A stretch of DNA of 64,000 nt, taken from Hermodice carunculata. Its lineage: Eukaryota > Annelida > Polychaeta > Eunicida > Amphinomidae. The stretch covers positions 12,762,060 through 12,826,059 of the forward strand of contig OZ026626.1 of assembly GCA_964020975.1 (NCBI GenBank), given 5' to 3'. Each line of letters opens with the position of its first letter. The stretch's first letter is position 1. Of the stretch, positions 47,422 to 59,097 are shown one piece after another. The notes under the pieces were generated by a model that saw only the letters and a program-made list of their open reading frames with translations, was not told the DNA's origin and searched no databases. Made by a program: the position numbers and the translations under genes.

Positions 47422-49392
47422 TTAAGGGATCATGTACAATTGAAACCATTCCAAAACTCCAATTATCCATTGGAATAAAATATACCCCCTCCCCCCTCCT
47501 TAGTCCAAAATCACCTATTTCCTGGAATTTAGATATCAAATCATAGTGTTATTGCTCGCCATTCTTCTTGTCCTTACGTACAGCACTATATACTTATATG
47601 AATTATTGTGGATGTTGGTTTAAACTTATTTCATTTCTTGAAAGAAAAAAAAATTGGGGAGCAGGCAATGCCTATATGAACACATGGACATTCACAAACA
47701 GGTTAAAACCCTTTAACTTTGAAGTGCTGTAATCGCGACCATCAATTGATCAAACTAAAAGCAGTGATCATTAGGCCCCCTATCGCTGATCGCCGCTACA
47801 GCCTACAGCCTACATACACGCGGTCCGTACATCCCCAGACAGGCAGAATGAGGACACCTCATTTTGTTCCAGTCCTTTGGGGGAATGAATGTTGCTATGT
47901 ATAATGGGCTTCCTGTGCTTCAAATTTCATTGCCAAGCATAATTAACCAGTTATTTGCAATTAGCAGTAAGCTTCGTGGTGTCAAAAATTGAATATTTGG
48001 GAAAGACAAATATTCCACTGTCTCTGTGCACGTCAACTGATGATAAACATGGTTTTACTGTCATCAGCACCCAACCTGCTGGTAGTTTCATTCCATAGCT
48101 TTCGTCACCATTTCAAATCCTTTTATAGGACCTTTCTGCATCTCACTCTGATAAAATAGTAAAACCAGCCAAGTGGAGGAGACGAGTCAGCAGACTGGCC
48201 TCGTTCCCGTGGCGGATCACTCCGAGTGCACGAGGAGTGATCCACCGCGGGAACGAGACCAGTCTGCTGACGAGTCTCCTCCAACGCGGCTGGTTTTACT
48301 TTTATGCAGTAATTATAGCTGTAATTTTATTTTCAACGTTTATTTTATCAAACAAGGATTATCACCCAGTCTGTATCTGCCACCTTTTCTGGATGATACA
48401 GCTATATTTACTGGATTAAAAAAAAAAAAAAAAAAACGTCACAATTTCAAGTTGTAGTTGCACAGAAATGACCAGTTTTGCTGTCCTTTTGCACAGACAG
48501 TCGTCATGCTTCCCATTGCGGATCTGGGCGGCAGTAGTATTTGTAATATTATAATGTAAACCGGAAGTGGGAAGCCGCTTTTTTTATTGGCCCATATGAT
48601 CAGATGTCAGGCCAATTATTCAAAGAGTCAGATGATGATCTGCATTACATCATCGTAAGCCAATAGAAAGAGGTGTCTAAAACAGCAACTGACAGCTTTG
48701 AAATATGACCTTTCTAGAATAAATTAACCGCATTGCAGTAACTTGTAGCCAATAGGAAATCATCTAACTGATTAGCGGAAATCTAGGGCTTAAAGATGGG
48801 AACATGCATGGCATGCGTTCATCTGAGACAACAGGCTACGGCGGAGTCAAATGAGTGCAATTGTGCCACATTTTTGGCATTGTTTTGTCGTTTTTCAGTC
48901 AGCAAAGTATTCAAAACATGCCACAAAAGTTACATTCTACATCTCAACTAGTAAAGTTGATATCTTTATAAGGCATTATCGTGGTATGGACTGAAAAATG
49001 CAGCATTTTGTCAACCGTTTATGCCCAACTGACACCTCTACTCAAACCAAGGTACGAAGTTTCATCAGGACTGCAAAACATCGCTATGGTAAAATGACGC
49101 AAACAGGGAAACAGTTTAGCACTGAGAACACTCCACAACAGAATTATTGTAGCTTTGTAAAATCTTGAAAACCTATGTACATGCGATAGGCGAAATTTCG
49201 TCATTATCTGCGTTATTTTCACACTCGCTTGATGTGACTTTTACCGCTCTTGACGCTCGAGACGGCGCTCAATAGCGTGTTTCCAAAACTTTGGTGACTC
49301 TCCGATTTGGCGCTTGGCCTCCCTCAGCGGCCGCCCTCCTGTCCGATGGTTTCTCGGAATTTTGGAATGGTTTTATTTGTACATGATCCCTG
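47422..49392. mobile_element. CpG-rich TIR element of about 1.97 kb
   Basis: The left end (47424-47460: agggatcatgtacaattgaa, then accattccaaaactcc) and the reverse complement of the right end (49352-49392: agggatcatgtacaaataaa, then accattccaaaattcc) match at about 33 of 37 bases. The interior carries a 143-base near-perfect hairpin (48158-48300), CCAAT motifs, an ETS-type ccggaagt (48561-48568) and CpG-dense DNA at 49240-49350. No transposase frame seen. No clear target duplication. Confidence 0.65.
48158..48300. repeat. Long near-perfect hairpin
   Basis: Arms start agtaaaaccagcc and end ggctggttttact, with inner gagtcagcagactgg / ccagtctgctgacgagtc and gatcactcc / ggagtgatc. About 60-base arms with a few mismatches. 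Lies inside the 2-kb TIR element. Confidence 0.88.
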
Positions 49393-50312
49393 GGAGCGAA
49401 CAAAATCTTCTAATTTATTTCAAAGATTCTGACAAATAATGATGCTCATCTGAGAAAATGGAATTAGACAAATTGCAGGTTGTGCCCTGCCACGTTACTA
49501 CTGTCGTTAGATATGTGCAGTGAGGAGATGTTCCTGGCTACTCCATTAGGCTGTTTCTGCTACAATCTCAGCCAAAACTTGCATGCGATGAATAGATAAC
49601 AAACTTGTGGAGACCCGCCTTGATAAACTTGACAAAAGATCACCAACTTCAAGGACCACGTATTTGCAGTTTCGTACTTGTGATCACATTTCAATCAGCC
49701 TGGCGCAGATCACTGTGCTCCATTATATGTGAATATGTAAAGGTACTTAACTGATAAAATAATGGCAGTAAATGTTTGTGACCTTTGAAAGATACAGAGG
49801 GGATAGTGCAAGCTTTTTGTCCAGTGGATGTTTAATTAAGTGCTGCATGCTAGCTATAAATAGCATTGTCAGTCTGTTAGTCCTAAAAGTCAAGCCTACA
49901 AATGGACAGTAACTGAAGTCGATAGAAATAAATGAAAACATCACAACAAAATTAAAAATTTGGACTCAAACTATAACTTATTTACTAATTTAATAGGGCT
50001 GGTTATTTTTCTGGAAGTTTTAACGTGCTTTGAAATATATGTGGATTTCTGTTGTTAAAGCACACCACAATCTACATTAAATTATACATCAACAATTTAA
50101 AAGTTGAATTCTTCTGGTGACCTGTCATTTGTTTATAAATTAAATTATAACCTGCTTTGAATCCTGTCCATTGCCTTTTACCGTACATATATTAGTGTGA
50201 CTAGTTCCAGAAAAGTTGCTGTAGTTTCACTTTCACTTGTTCTGCTAGCCTGTTCCCCCTCTAAGCTTGCATGTGCTGTTCTGCGCTTCATTGCTCACTA
50301 TCTGTTTGGCAG
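49393..50312 (+). other. Unannotated sequence before Ig8
   Basis: AT-rich; no promoter, repeat or exon recognised up to the Ig8a acceptor. Confidence 0.5.
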
Positions 50313-50393
50313 CTGGGGGCACCGAGGAAATCAAAGAACAGCATCAAAAGGTGTCGGTGGGTGACCGAGTGGAGATCAACTGTGAGGTGACAG
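50313..50393 (+). CDS. HSPG2: Ig8, exon a
   Basis: The acceptor ..ctgtttggcag ends at 50312; the donor GTGAGA begins at 50394. The product xGGTEEIKEQHQKVSVGDR, then VEINCEVTG, gives strands A-B with the strand B cysteine; phase 1-1, 81 bases, the same split as Ig4 and Ig5. The upstream open frame (LHVLFCASLLTICLA) resembles a signal peptide but starts with TTG, not ATG, so an internal exon is preferred. Confidence 0.85.
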
Positions 50394-50619
50394 GTGAGAC
50401 TGACATGCTTGTGTCTGCATTTAGGCTGTTAAATACTTTATTTTTGAGAAAAAAAAAGAAATAAAAAATGTATTTGCGTCATGGATATGCTATGGGCAGA
50501 AAAGTATCTGCTTGGCCAATTTATGAGGGATTTTTTTCTTAGTGATGATTTATAACATAATATATATATGTTTTGGTATGTTTGTTTCAAATCAATGAAA
50601 ATGTCACTCAAAGCAGACA

Positions 50620-50820
50620 TACCATATTCATCTTATTAAGCGCGCACTCCCTAATAAGCATCCCCCCCATTTTTTTTCAAAGAAAGGACCCCCAAAATAT
50701 TCCATAGTTTTAAGCAAGTGGTAAAATTTATTATCACATTAAGAATCTACAATTTGTTTCAGCTTTTGTGGATGAAATTTTTTCAATGCGCACTGTGCAC
50801 TTATTAAGATGAATACGGTA
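50620..50820. mobile_element. Small TIR element (201 bp)
   Basis: The ends taccatattcatcttattaa and ttaagatgaatacggta are inverted over about 20 bases with one mismatch; subterminal gcgcgcac and gcgcactgtgcac extend the symmetry. Non-coding. Confidence 0.85.
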
Positions 50821-51535
50821 CAATATTGCATATATTGCCATGACCACAAGAATATTGAAAAGCTATTACTTTCAACAAAAAAATAAATAAATAAACAACA
50901 TAACTACTCTCCCAGAAATAAACAGAATTTTGTTAAATTTCTTAAACATGAAAAATAGTTATGTTAAGCAAATGTTGGATATATCACAAAAATATTTTAG
51001 GAACCACGAACATTTTTGTCAATTTATGCAAGTGACCAGTAAAACATGTCCTGGATTATTTTCAATTTTCATTGTTTCCAGTTTTGTACAAAGTGACGAA
51101 CTTGCAAGCTGCAATGTGTTTTGATGTTTAATAATGCCAAAATGATTATCTGTTCATTTTGATGCCCTCTATCTTTCGATGAGTCAATTTTTGAAATATA
51201 GTTGATGCATTTCTTTCGGGAGAGATGAAGCCAGCATGGCCCATTGATCACTGTCATAAATTTTACTATTTTTCCACATTTTTTTTTTTTTTGATTTGTA
51301 ATGGGTTTAGAAGTTCAACATTTTGAAAAAATGATACAGAACAAAGCCAGTTACCAAAATTAGAAGACATTTATGTAAAAAGTAACTTGTCCAGTATGGG
51401 TGTACATCACTATAGTAATAGCATACATACAAGTATATTAAAGTGAACGATAAATTTAGTTTCCAGTTCCTGTATGCAGGTTAATTATGTTTCTTTGAGC
51501 AATTGATCTTGGTACATTTTTGAACTGTGTTTTAG

Positions 51536-51715
51536 GGTCACCAAGACCAGTGGTGCAGTGGGTAAAACTCAATGGCCGTTTGCCGGCTAATGCTCAGGTT
51601 CAGGACACCCTTCTTATTATACCCAGCGTGGCGGCCAATGATGCAGGCACATACCGGTGTGTCGCCTCCAATGTCGCTGGGACCAGCTATGCTAAAGTGG
51701 TCCTTGAGGTTGAAG
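51536..51715 (+). CDS. HSPG2: Ig8, exon b
   Basis: The acceptor ..ctgtgttttag ends at 51535; the donor GTATGT begins at 51716. The product SPRPVVQWVKLNGRLPANAQ, then DTLLIIPSVAANDAGTYRCV and ASNVAGTSYAKVVLEVE. Canonical D-A-G-T-Y-R-C strand F. Phase 1-1, 180 bases, the same length as Ig4b and Ig5b. Confidence 0.92.
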
Positions 51716-52226
51716 GTATGTGTGAGGCAATGCTGCATGTACGCATACTTATATGGTGGTCCTGGAGGGTCAAGGTAAGTGCTGTATGTCCTTGTGGTTC
51801 AAGATATGGGCTTTATGTTAAGAGTTATATTCAGAATAGTTTTCACTGTAGAGTTGTAATTGCATATGTACCATTGCAATGTTCATTTTGTATTGGATGA
51901 TATAATAAAATTATTCACATATACGTATTCATAGCCACTGCTCTGGAAACTTGGTTGGTTCAAGGTAAGGGAATGTTATAGTGGTCTGGTTGGTTCAAGG
52001 TAAGTCAATGGTACGGAGGTCTGGTTGGCAGAATGAGAGGTCGTAGTTATGTTATGATCGGCTCATGGTAAGCTGATACAGTGGTGGTTCTGATGGTTCA
52101 AGGTAAGTGGAAGCTGTTGTTTGGTGTTTGGTTCCTAATTCTGTTGTGAAGTTACCCCTTAACTAAGGAATGACCATTGAACAGGAATGCAGAATGAGAG
52201 GTCGTAGTTATGTTATGATCTGCTGG
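51716..52226 (+). repeat. Tandem repeat derived from the Ig8b exon end, with extra donor-like sites
   Basis: The exon end gtggtccttgaggttgaag|gtatgtg recurs as gtggtcctggagggtcaag|gtaagtg (GT at 51775), then as diverged ggttcaaggtaag copies at 51965, 52000 and 52103, with a related tcatggtaagc at 52078. A separate 33-base direct repeat (gcagaatgagaggtcgtagt..) lies at about 52028 and 52192. Confidence 0.75.
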
Positions 52227-53084
52227 AAGTACTTACAGTACCCAAGTCCCAGATCACCAGCAGATGGGGCTGTTCCCATTTAATTGTATCAGATAGGCTT
52301 TTTTTTCAGTAAGGGTTGGTTCAACATTGTCATCATTTTTGAATTAGCACTTAGGGTGCTAGTTAATTTTTTGACCCCCCTCCCCCCTCATAGTACTTTA
52401 AAAATCATGATTCTCAAAAAAAAAAAAAAATCATATCAAAATTGCACAATATGGGCCAAAAGTTGACCATCATTTTCCATTTTCTGTAAAAGTGTACAGA
52501 CCTATTAAACCCACTTTCCCCTTGTGTACTGTGAGTACTAATTTAAAAAAATGATGAAAATGTTGCACCATCCCTAATTGATCATAACAGTAAAGTGATA
52601 AAAGCCTTCAACCTGGGGTTTGTTGCTGTACCCTGACCTGACTGCTCTCACAACACCCTTCTGCATGGCTGTTGTGCTGCCACCTGGGTCAAGGTACGGA
52701 AAGAAACCCCTCACTGGCCATGTAAGCCCCTTAAATTAATACCAGGATAGTTCAAGAGGGTGAAAGTCAACATATCACAATCCTGTTCAGTGCTACACTG
52801 CTGACTGGGGACATGAATGTGCATGTAAGTGAAATGTAATGACTGTAAAACATTTTTGTATGTTTAACATTTCAAGCGCTGCAGTAGTGTACCAATATGA
52901 TATACACTGCCCTTAGTGGCCTTAAAGACAACCATTTACTGGAGGTGACATGACTAACGGAAATGTTCGCTTCTGTGGAAGACCAGGTATATGTGAAGTA
53001 ATTTACAAAGATTTGTCCCAGTCTGTAGAGTACTTGTAGGAACAAATGAACTGACTTCTTCATGAAATTATACCTCTGACTCAG

Positions 53085-53405
53085 TATATAGGAAAATACA
53101 TGGTGATGGAGTATACCTCTGACTTAGACATGGTGATAAAGTATACTTCTGACTTACATACATGGTGATAGAGTATTCCTCTGACTTAGTCACATGGTGA
53201 TAGAGTATTCCTCTGACTTAGACACATGGTGATAGAGTATACCTCTGACTTAGACACATGATGATAGAGTATACCTCTGACTTAGACACATGATGATAGA
53301 GTATACCTCTGACTTAGACACATGATGATAGAGTATACCTCTGTCTTAGACACACGATGATAGAGTATACCTCTGACTTAGATACATGGTGCTGAGTTAG
53401 ATAGA
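53085..53405. repeat. Minisatellite, about 31-bp unit
   Basis: Nine or ten copies of gacttagacacatggtgata, then gagtatacctct. Ends about 40 bases before the Ig9a acceptor. Confidence 0.92.
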
Positions 53406-53442
53406 TAGAGTTTGTGACACAGAATGTTGTACCCTGTTGCAG

Positions 53443-53575
53443 GACCTCCAGACTTCCTGTCCAGGACCCAGTCTCGCACAGCCTCTCTAGGTAGCAAGGT
53501 GGTGTTGACCTGCCAGGCCAGCGGGTCCCCACAGCCTGATATAACCTGGAGGAAGAGGGGAGGCAGACTGCCCAG
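53443..53575 (+). CDS. HSPG2: Ig9, exon a
   Basis: The acceptor ..ccctgttgcag ends at 53442; the donor GTAGGT begins at 53576. The product GPPDFLSRTQSRTASLGSKV, then VLTCQASGSPQPDITWRKRG, ends GRLP with the last codon split (phase 2). Strand B Cys and strand C Trp are present. Confidence 0.9.
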
Positions 53576-54254
53576 GTAGGTGTACACATTGTACAGGTCT
53601 TGGACCAGTAACCCCTCAAGGTCGGGTCAACTGATCCACAACTTTTGATCGAGTACTGAATACTGTTGCTGTGTCTATTGGATGTTAATATCACAGGAGC
53701 AGAGCATCCCAAATTAAGTCCCACAATCATTTTGGATAGTAAAATACTTATCAACTGTGAGTTTTACAAAGGCACTGCTACTCTAGAAATATTTTAAATC
53801 ATGTGATAACTTTGTGTATTTTGGAGACATATTTGGAGTGGAACGGTCAATCACGAAGGTAAGGTACACAAATGCACCTGTAAAAAAAAATCTAATCACT
53901 TGACCCCCCATTTTCTTGGTTTTAACTTGCTGCTACCGGTATAAACTTGAAGCAGAATGCCAAGGAAGTTGCAGTTTTACGTTTCAAATAGGAGAAATAA
54001 GCCAGCAAATGTCGCTATTTTAACATGTAAATGCATTAGGCCTAGGTTACTGGTCCAAGACCTATAGTGGCCCACTCTTGTTTGGCCCCTCTCACCAGAG
54101 ACCGCCTCTGTTAAAAGACCACCATTTCTATACACTAGCTATGACATTCCTATATTTTGTCCTCAGCTTCTTAAAAGGCCACTTAGGGCTGCATTTTGTG
54201 TGGCCCTGTTGGAGGTGGACCGCTAGACATGGTGTCTGCACATGCACAGTGAAC

Positions 54255-54740
54255 GTGGTGGCTGTTTATGTCCCGGGGGGGGGGGTACTCCCCGGAATTT
54301 TTGGTGGGTAGGCTCCACCGAGGGTACAAAACCCAGACCCAACGGGAGCGGAACCAATGTGAAAATGGGGGGTCTTTTGGAGCTTGTATTGAAAAAAAAA
54401 TGAAATTTTACATAAAATTTGGTGTATTTTGGGGCAATTTGGAGACAGGAATTGAAAAACACAGGGGTCTTTGGGTGAGACAAGCGAAAAAGGGGGGTCT
54501 TTTAGAGCTACAAGCAGGAAAAAGGGGGGTCTTAGAGAGCGACAAGTACCGAAAATAGGGGGTCTTTTCCGTGGCGCCTACCCGTATAGCAAGGTATAGG
54601 AAGTACCCCCCCCCGGGGTTTATGTACAGTGCACGTGGTGGCTGTACATTTACATTGGACTTGGTGGCTGTACATGTTCAGTGGATGTTGTGGCTGTAAT
54701 GTACACTGGTCATGGTGGCTGTACATGTATATACACTTAG
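54255..54740. repeat. Minisatellite (about 30-33 bp) interrupted by a TIR element
   Basis: Units of gtacatgtacagtg..cgtggtggct lie on both sides of the insertion at 54272-54617; five or so copies in all, diverged. Confidence 0.75.
54272..54617. mobile_element. TIR element (346 bp) with 8-bp target duplication
   Basis: The ends cccgggggggggggtactcc and aagtacccccccccgggg are inverted. The flanks are the identical octamer GTTTATGT (54264-54271 and 54618-54625), as for hAT-type insertion. The interior has repeated ggggggtctt and agcgacaag motifs. Non-coding; the left G run may be uncertain in length. Confidence 0.85.
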
Positions 54741-54954
54741 GGTGACTAGCCCTTTGCCGTCTGTGTATATAAAGAGATTCACATGGTAAATATTATGTGT
54801 CAGGACTATCTGTGTTTTCCAACTGCTGAATGAGATATGATCAAAGCAATGCATTGGCCTGTTGTGGAAATGTCCGCAACAGGCAATGCCTATTGTTATT
54901 AATCACTGTCATCCATCTCCAAATGTCCCTTGGTTCAAATGTTACCTCAAAAAT

Positions 54955-55160
54955 TATTTCAGTCACTGCTCACCCCCCGATTGCACTTGTTTCATGGCTT
55001 GTATCACACCTAAGTTGGGATTGTACATGTATTTGGAGAACCTTGACCTCATTTCAAAGGAAACTGAACAAATAAAATAATTTTGTTTCTGGTTTACAAC
55101 TTTAGAACTGTTTGAGCCACAAGCTAATCTCGACCTACATTTCAAGGTCACAGTATAAAT
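54955..55160. repeat. Fragment of the AGGTCA-rich repeat family
   Basis: Contains cctaagttgggattgtacat, accttgacctcatttcaaag and tttcaaggtcacagta, matching phrases of the 23214-24346 core. Confidence 0.6.
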
Positions 55161-55464
55161 TTTGTGAATGTGGTTTACAGCAGAGAACTTGTCAACTCCC
55201 TTATCTTTGCCATCAAGGCCTAATGTGAGGCAGTGTGTTGATTTCCTTCACTTAATGTTCACGTTCACAAGGCATCTTTTGCAGGTTTGGATGTTACGAC
55301 ACCTCAAGAACTATTGGGCAATACATGTACCATGTGTACATAGTGCATCTCCCACTGGTATTTTAACTGTCATTTTCACATTGCTCATGATGATACTCCA
55401 TATGGCTAAGGTTGCAGTTGAGTTTACGGAGGCAGTCAGTGTGACCTTGACCTTTGATCTGTTG

Positions 55465-58320
55465 TAGGGGTGAAACAATATGCTTAAGTCATGATACAAT
55501 AAGTATCATGATACACACTTCCCGATCTGACATGTATCACAGTATTTTAATGCTATATTTTGTCTCAAAGTAAGGTATATCAATGATATCAAAGCTTTAA
55601 AGAATTGCAATCCCATCTGTGCTGGAAATGAAATAAACATATATCAACAAAGAATCTTTCTTTCATTGTAACTTTTTAATAACTGGGTATTCAATCAATC
55701 ATAAATAATTGTACAAATGTGATGTTGTCACTGTGACAACAGTGACATTATGTCAGTCTTAGTTCAAGACTGACATAATGTTGCTGTTGTTGTTAGCCAC
55801 CTCTCTGGATTTCAGCTATATAATCCTTCTTGATTTCATTTTAATTTATCAATCCCCTGGAATTTTACTTTCCATCTCCCTGATCTAAAGTCTGGTGTTT
55901 TGGCAATACTGGTCTTGAATAATTGTCAATGATTAAAAATACATGTAAACATGGAATGTTCACTGTGGCACTGTCCCAAGGGTTCTCACGGTCACGGTTG
56001 ATAATTGGCAAAACTAGGTAAAAGCAGCGGTAAAAGAACGCTTCTTTCTGCCATCCATAGGACTGGATCACTTCCGGTAGGCATGTAGCATGTTTGGAAA
56101 GTTCAGAACTTTGTCTACATCAGTAAAATGCTTTATTATTGGCTAATGTGTGTCTGCTATGTGGTAAATTTATGCCAAACATTGCTGTCTCAAAGGTTAG
56201 AAATATCATTCAAATGATCATTTCTGTTGGCTGTGTCAGATCATCATGTGACGTAGTTGAATAATTAATGCTGAAGATCAGTCACGTGGACCAATAGGAA
56301 CATGGAGATTGCTCAGACCATCCCAGGTGTCAACCACAGGGCATTGGTGAAAACATAGATGCTGGGCACAATAAAAGCGGGATTTCTGGCTCATTTGGTG
56401 CTGTTTAAGTATGAAAACTTTGATATTTTTTATAGGATTACAGTACAGCTCTTGCATCATGGACCACCCAAACTCGCACAGTTTTACTCATGCTTGAGCA
56501 CTGTGCCACCCATCTTGCATGCCGCCAGCGAGATATGCTTGCTACCGGTTTGGTCAAACATGCGTGCCTGCCTTTTTGAGCATGCGTTCTTAGTGCTCAT
56601 ATTTCTCGCATCGGGTTAATAGTGTGCTACAAAATGCATTGAGCCTATCGCACGATGCTCAATGCCTGTCTGGCGAGGTTGAATCAACTTTTCAACCCAT
56701 GCGTACAATGCAAGCATTGCCTGTCAGTCATTCTTGTTATGAGGAGAACCTGTACGACAAGTGGTTGCTTTCAACCAATCGTAGATGTTGACCTCAACCC
56801 ACAAAAAGCGTCGTGGAGGATCACGAGGGAACCGGCAGTGTCAGGGCTACAACAGACAATGATTTGTATTCCTCCCCTGCTCCAACCAAGGCCTCATCTT
56901 AACCATTTTATGTGCAATATGGAGAGGGACAAACCAACCAAATCTTGTAAAAGTTTTTGCATGTCACGAGCTGTTTTCTTCTGATTAAAAGTCATAAGAA
57001 CATCAATCAATTTTGGATGCTGTTCTGTCACTCTCTGTCATGCCCGGCAATGAGTTGTTACACTGGTAGGAATTCTTCCTGTTTCTCAATGATATTTCAC
57101 CACTCTTTTCAATGTAGCTAGTCCAACAGTAACATGGTGCTGTTTATCAATGCCTTACAAATTTGACTAAAACTGTGTCCATCCTGCTTTTCCCGAACAG
57201 TTTTCCATTTCATGTCCTCATGGACACGCCCCATCTTGCTTCGGTGGTAAACAAGATGACATGCCGTAAATCTTGGAAATCTTTTGCCGGGAAATTAACT
57301 GTTGACATTCACACTTTTTTCTGCGTGTGCAAGACAGGCACACTCAAGTATATGTAAATTTATACACATTAAAGAATGGAACTTAAGATATATTAGGTGT
57401 TTTTCTAGTTCTGAGTGGGACAAATTTCGTTGTATGCCTTTTTATGACTTTGCAATGTGAGGATTTTACTTTTATCATTTATGCAAATTTAAAATGCGAA
57501 CTATGAAGGACAACCCAATTTGTCAAATGCGTAAGGTGACTACAAGTGTAAAGCACTGGACATGTCGCATGATGTGGTTGCCTGTTGCAGGATGTTTGCT
57601 TGCAATTCACACAATGCTCGTCTGTTGGCACGTAGCCTGGGACGCATTTCTAGCCAAATGCGATGAGGGACGAGCATGCATTCGCATGGTGCGAGCATCT
57701 TATTTGAGCGTGCTACACAAGGCTAGCTCTTTTTCTGTTTGCGCGCCAGCATGTTCGACAACCTAGCGATTTGGTCCATTTTGTGAGAGCTGTACTGTAG
57801 GACTCAGATAGTTCTTCTGTAGCTTTCTGTTATGATTGCAACACATACAGTGCGGAAGGGGATATACACTGTACATTTGGTACAGATGAAGGCAATGTCA
57901 TTTGCCCGGGGCCAGACTCCATTTGCACATTGGAAGCATTTTTTTTTCAACTTATTAGTTTTGCCTTCAATAAAACTAACCGCTAATTGTAAATAACTTG
58001 TAAAATAGGCAAAATAATCAGATTTGATGCTTAGGGAAATCAATCACGTGGTAACAGTCATATCAAACAAATTTCTGCAGAATTAAAATGTGCAATTTCA
58101 GGATGCATCGAGCATGACAAATGATGCAACTGGCACTGGGGGACCAGAAATGGTCAGTTTGACAAGACTCAAATGCTTAGCATGGCATAAAGAAGTGACT
58201 GGCACTCGAAGAGTTAAAAGTAGGGGTAAAAAATTTGTAACATATCATATTGAATTCCTTTCTGCTGTACCACATCATGGATCATAAGCCCATTCACATT
58301 GATGAACCGTTTCACCCCTA
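55465..58320. mobile_element. hAT-like DNA transposon, about 2.86 kb, with perfect 8-bp target duplication
   Basis: The ends TAGGGGTGAAACaatatg (55465) and gaaccGTTTCACCCCTA (to 58320) are inverted repeats with a 12-bp perfect core. Both flanks are the octamer ATCTGTTG (55457-55464 and 58321-58328). An 8-bp duplication and TAGGGGTG ends are hAT hallmarks. The left subterminal region has the palindrome gtatcatgatac; 55726-55800 has a second hairpin. Several short frames exist (for example the minus-strand Cys-pair frame at 57804-58043), but I cannot identify a hAT transposase, so it looks non-autonomous or decayed. Confidence 0.82.
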
Positions 58321-58328
58321 ATCTGTTG

Positions 58329-59097
58329 TGAAAAAGGCTTTTGTGGACCACATTTCTGAAATTACTAAACCTAAAGATACCAAACTAGGTATCTGGGCAT
58401 GATTTCTATGAAGCCAGTACACGTAAATCCACACTTTGATATATTGAACATTTCCTGAGCTACGATACTTGTGCTGGAAGTCGGATCTATTATAGTTAGT
58501 AAAGGAGTCTAAGACGTCCTGTTTGGGGGAATCATCAACCTTGTGTTGTTGTCAAAACTTCTGCCTTTGTGAAGCATACCCATCTTTTCAGATCTTTACC
58601 TCCTCATCAGTTATACTGAAAATAAGTATCAATAATATGTCAAAATCAAAGCAAGGAACCAAGCATGATATTGTAACAGTGTTGAAAACACTTTGTATCT
58701 TTGTCTTCTCAGACGTAAAATTACATTGTTGCCCTGTCTGTCAATTTGACCTAGCCAATGGTGTGCAGCCTACCACAATCAGCTGACTGTGACTCACACC
58801 ATTGACTCTCCTCATGACGCTTACTTGTACTTAATCAGTCCTGATTCCCTGCACTGGAAGACATACCAATTCAATTGCCCTATGGTGGGGGATGCAATAT
58901 GTATTGACATGAAATAGAAATCACATTGTTCACCTTAGTATTATGTTTAAGTAGCAGTACAGCATTGTCATTTCATGTGTCATAGGTAACTGGGAGACTA
59001 TTTTACTGGTATTTGAAGTGGGTGTGGCCATCACTGCTACCATATTGGATGTGTGCAGCAGTGACATCAGTGGTCCCTCTGGTATTACGCACATACA
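58329..59097 (+). other. Unannotated intron sequence
   Basis: Right flank of the hAT-like insertion; no coding or repeat structure recognised. Confidence 0.5.

Noticed and set aside
48540-49350. CpG island / promoter for a second gene.
   Set aside because: The CpG-rich DNA lies inside a unit bounded by matching inverted ends (47424 and 49392), so it is probably transposon sequence. Kept only as a finding, not as a promoter call.
50267-50312. Signal-peptide-like stretch (LHVLFCASLLTICLA) before Ig8a, suggesting a gene start.
   Set aside because: The frame begins with TTG, not ATG, and the stretch ends in a pyrimidine-rich acceptor (ctgtttggcag) in phase 1 like all other modules. An internal exon is simpler.
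52284-53063. Possible extra exon between Ig8 and Ig9.
   Set aside because: No open frame with Ig or LG features; Ig8b and Ig9a join directly in phase 1.
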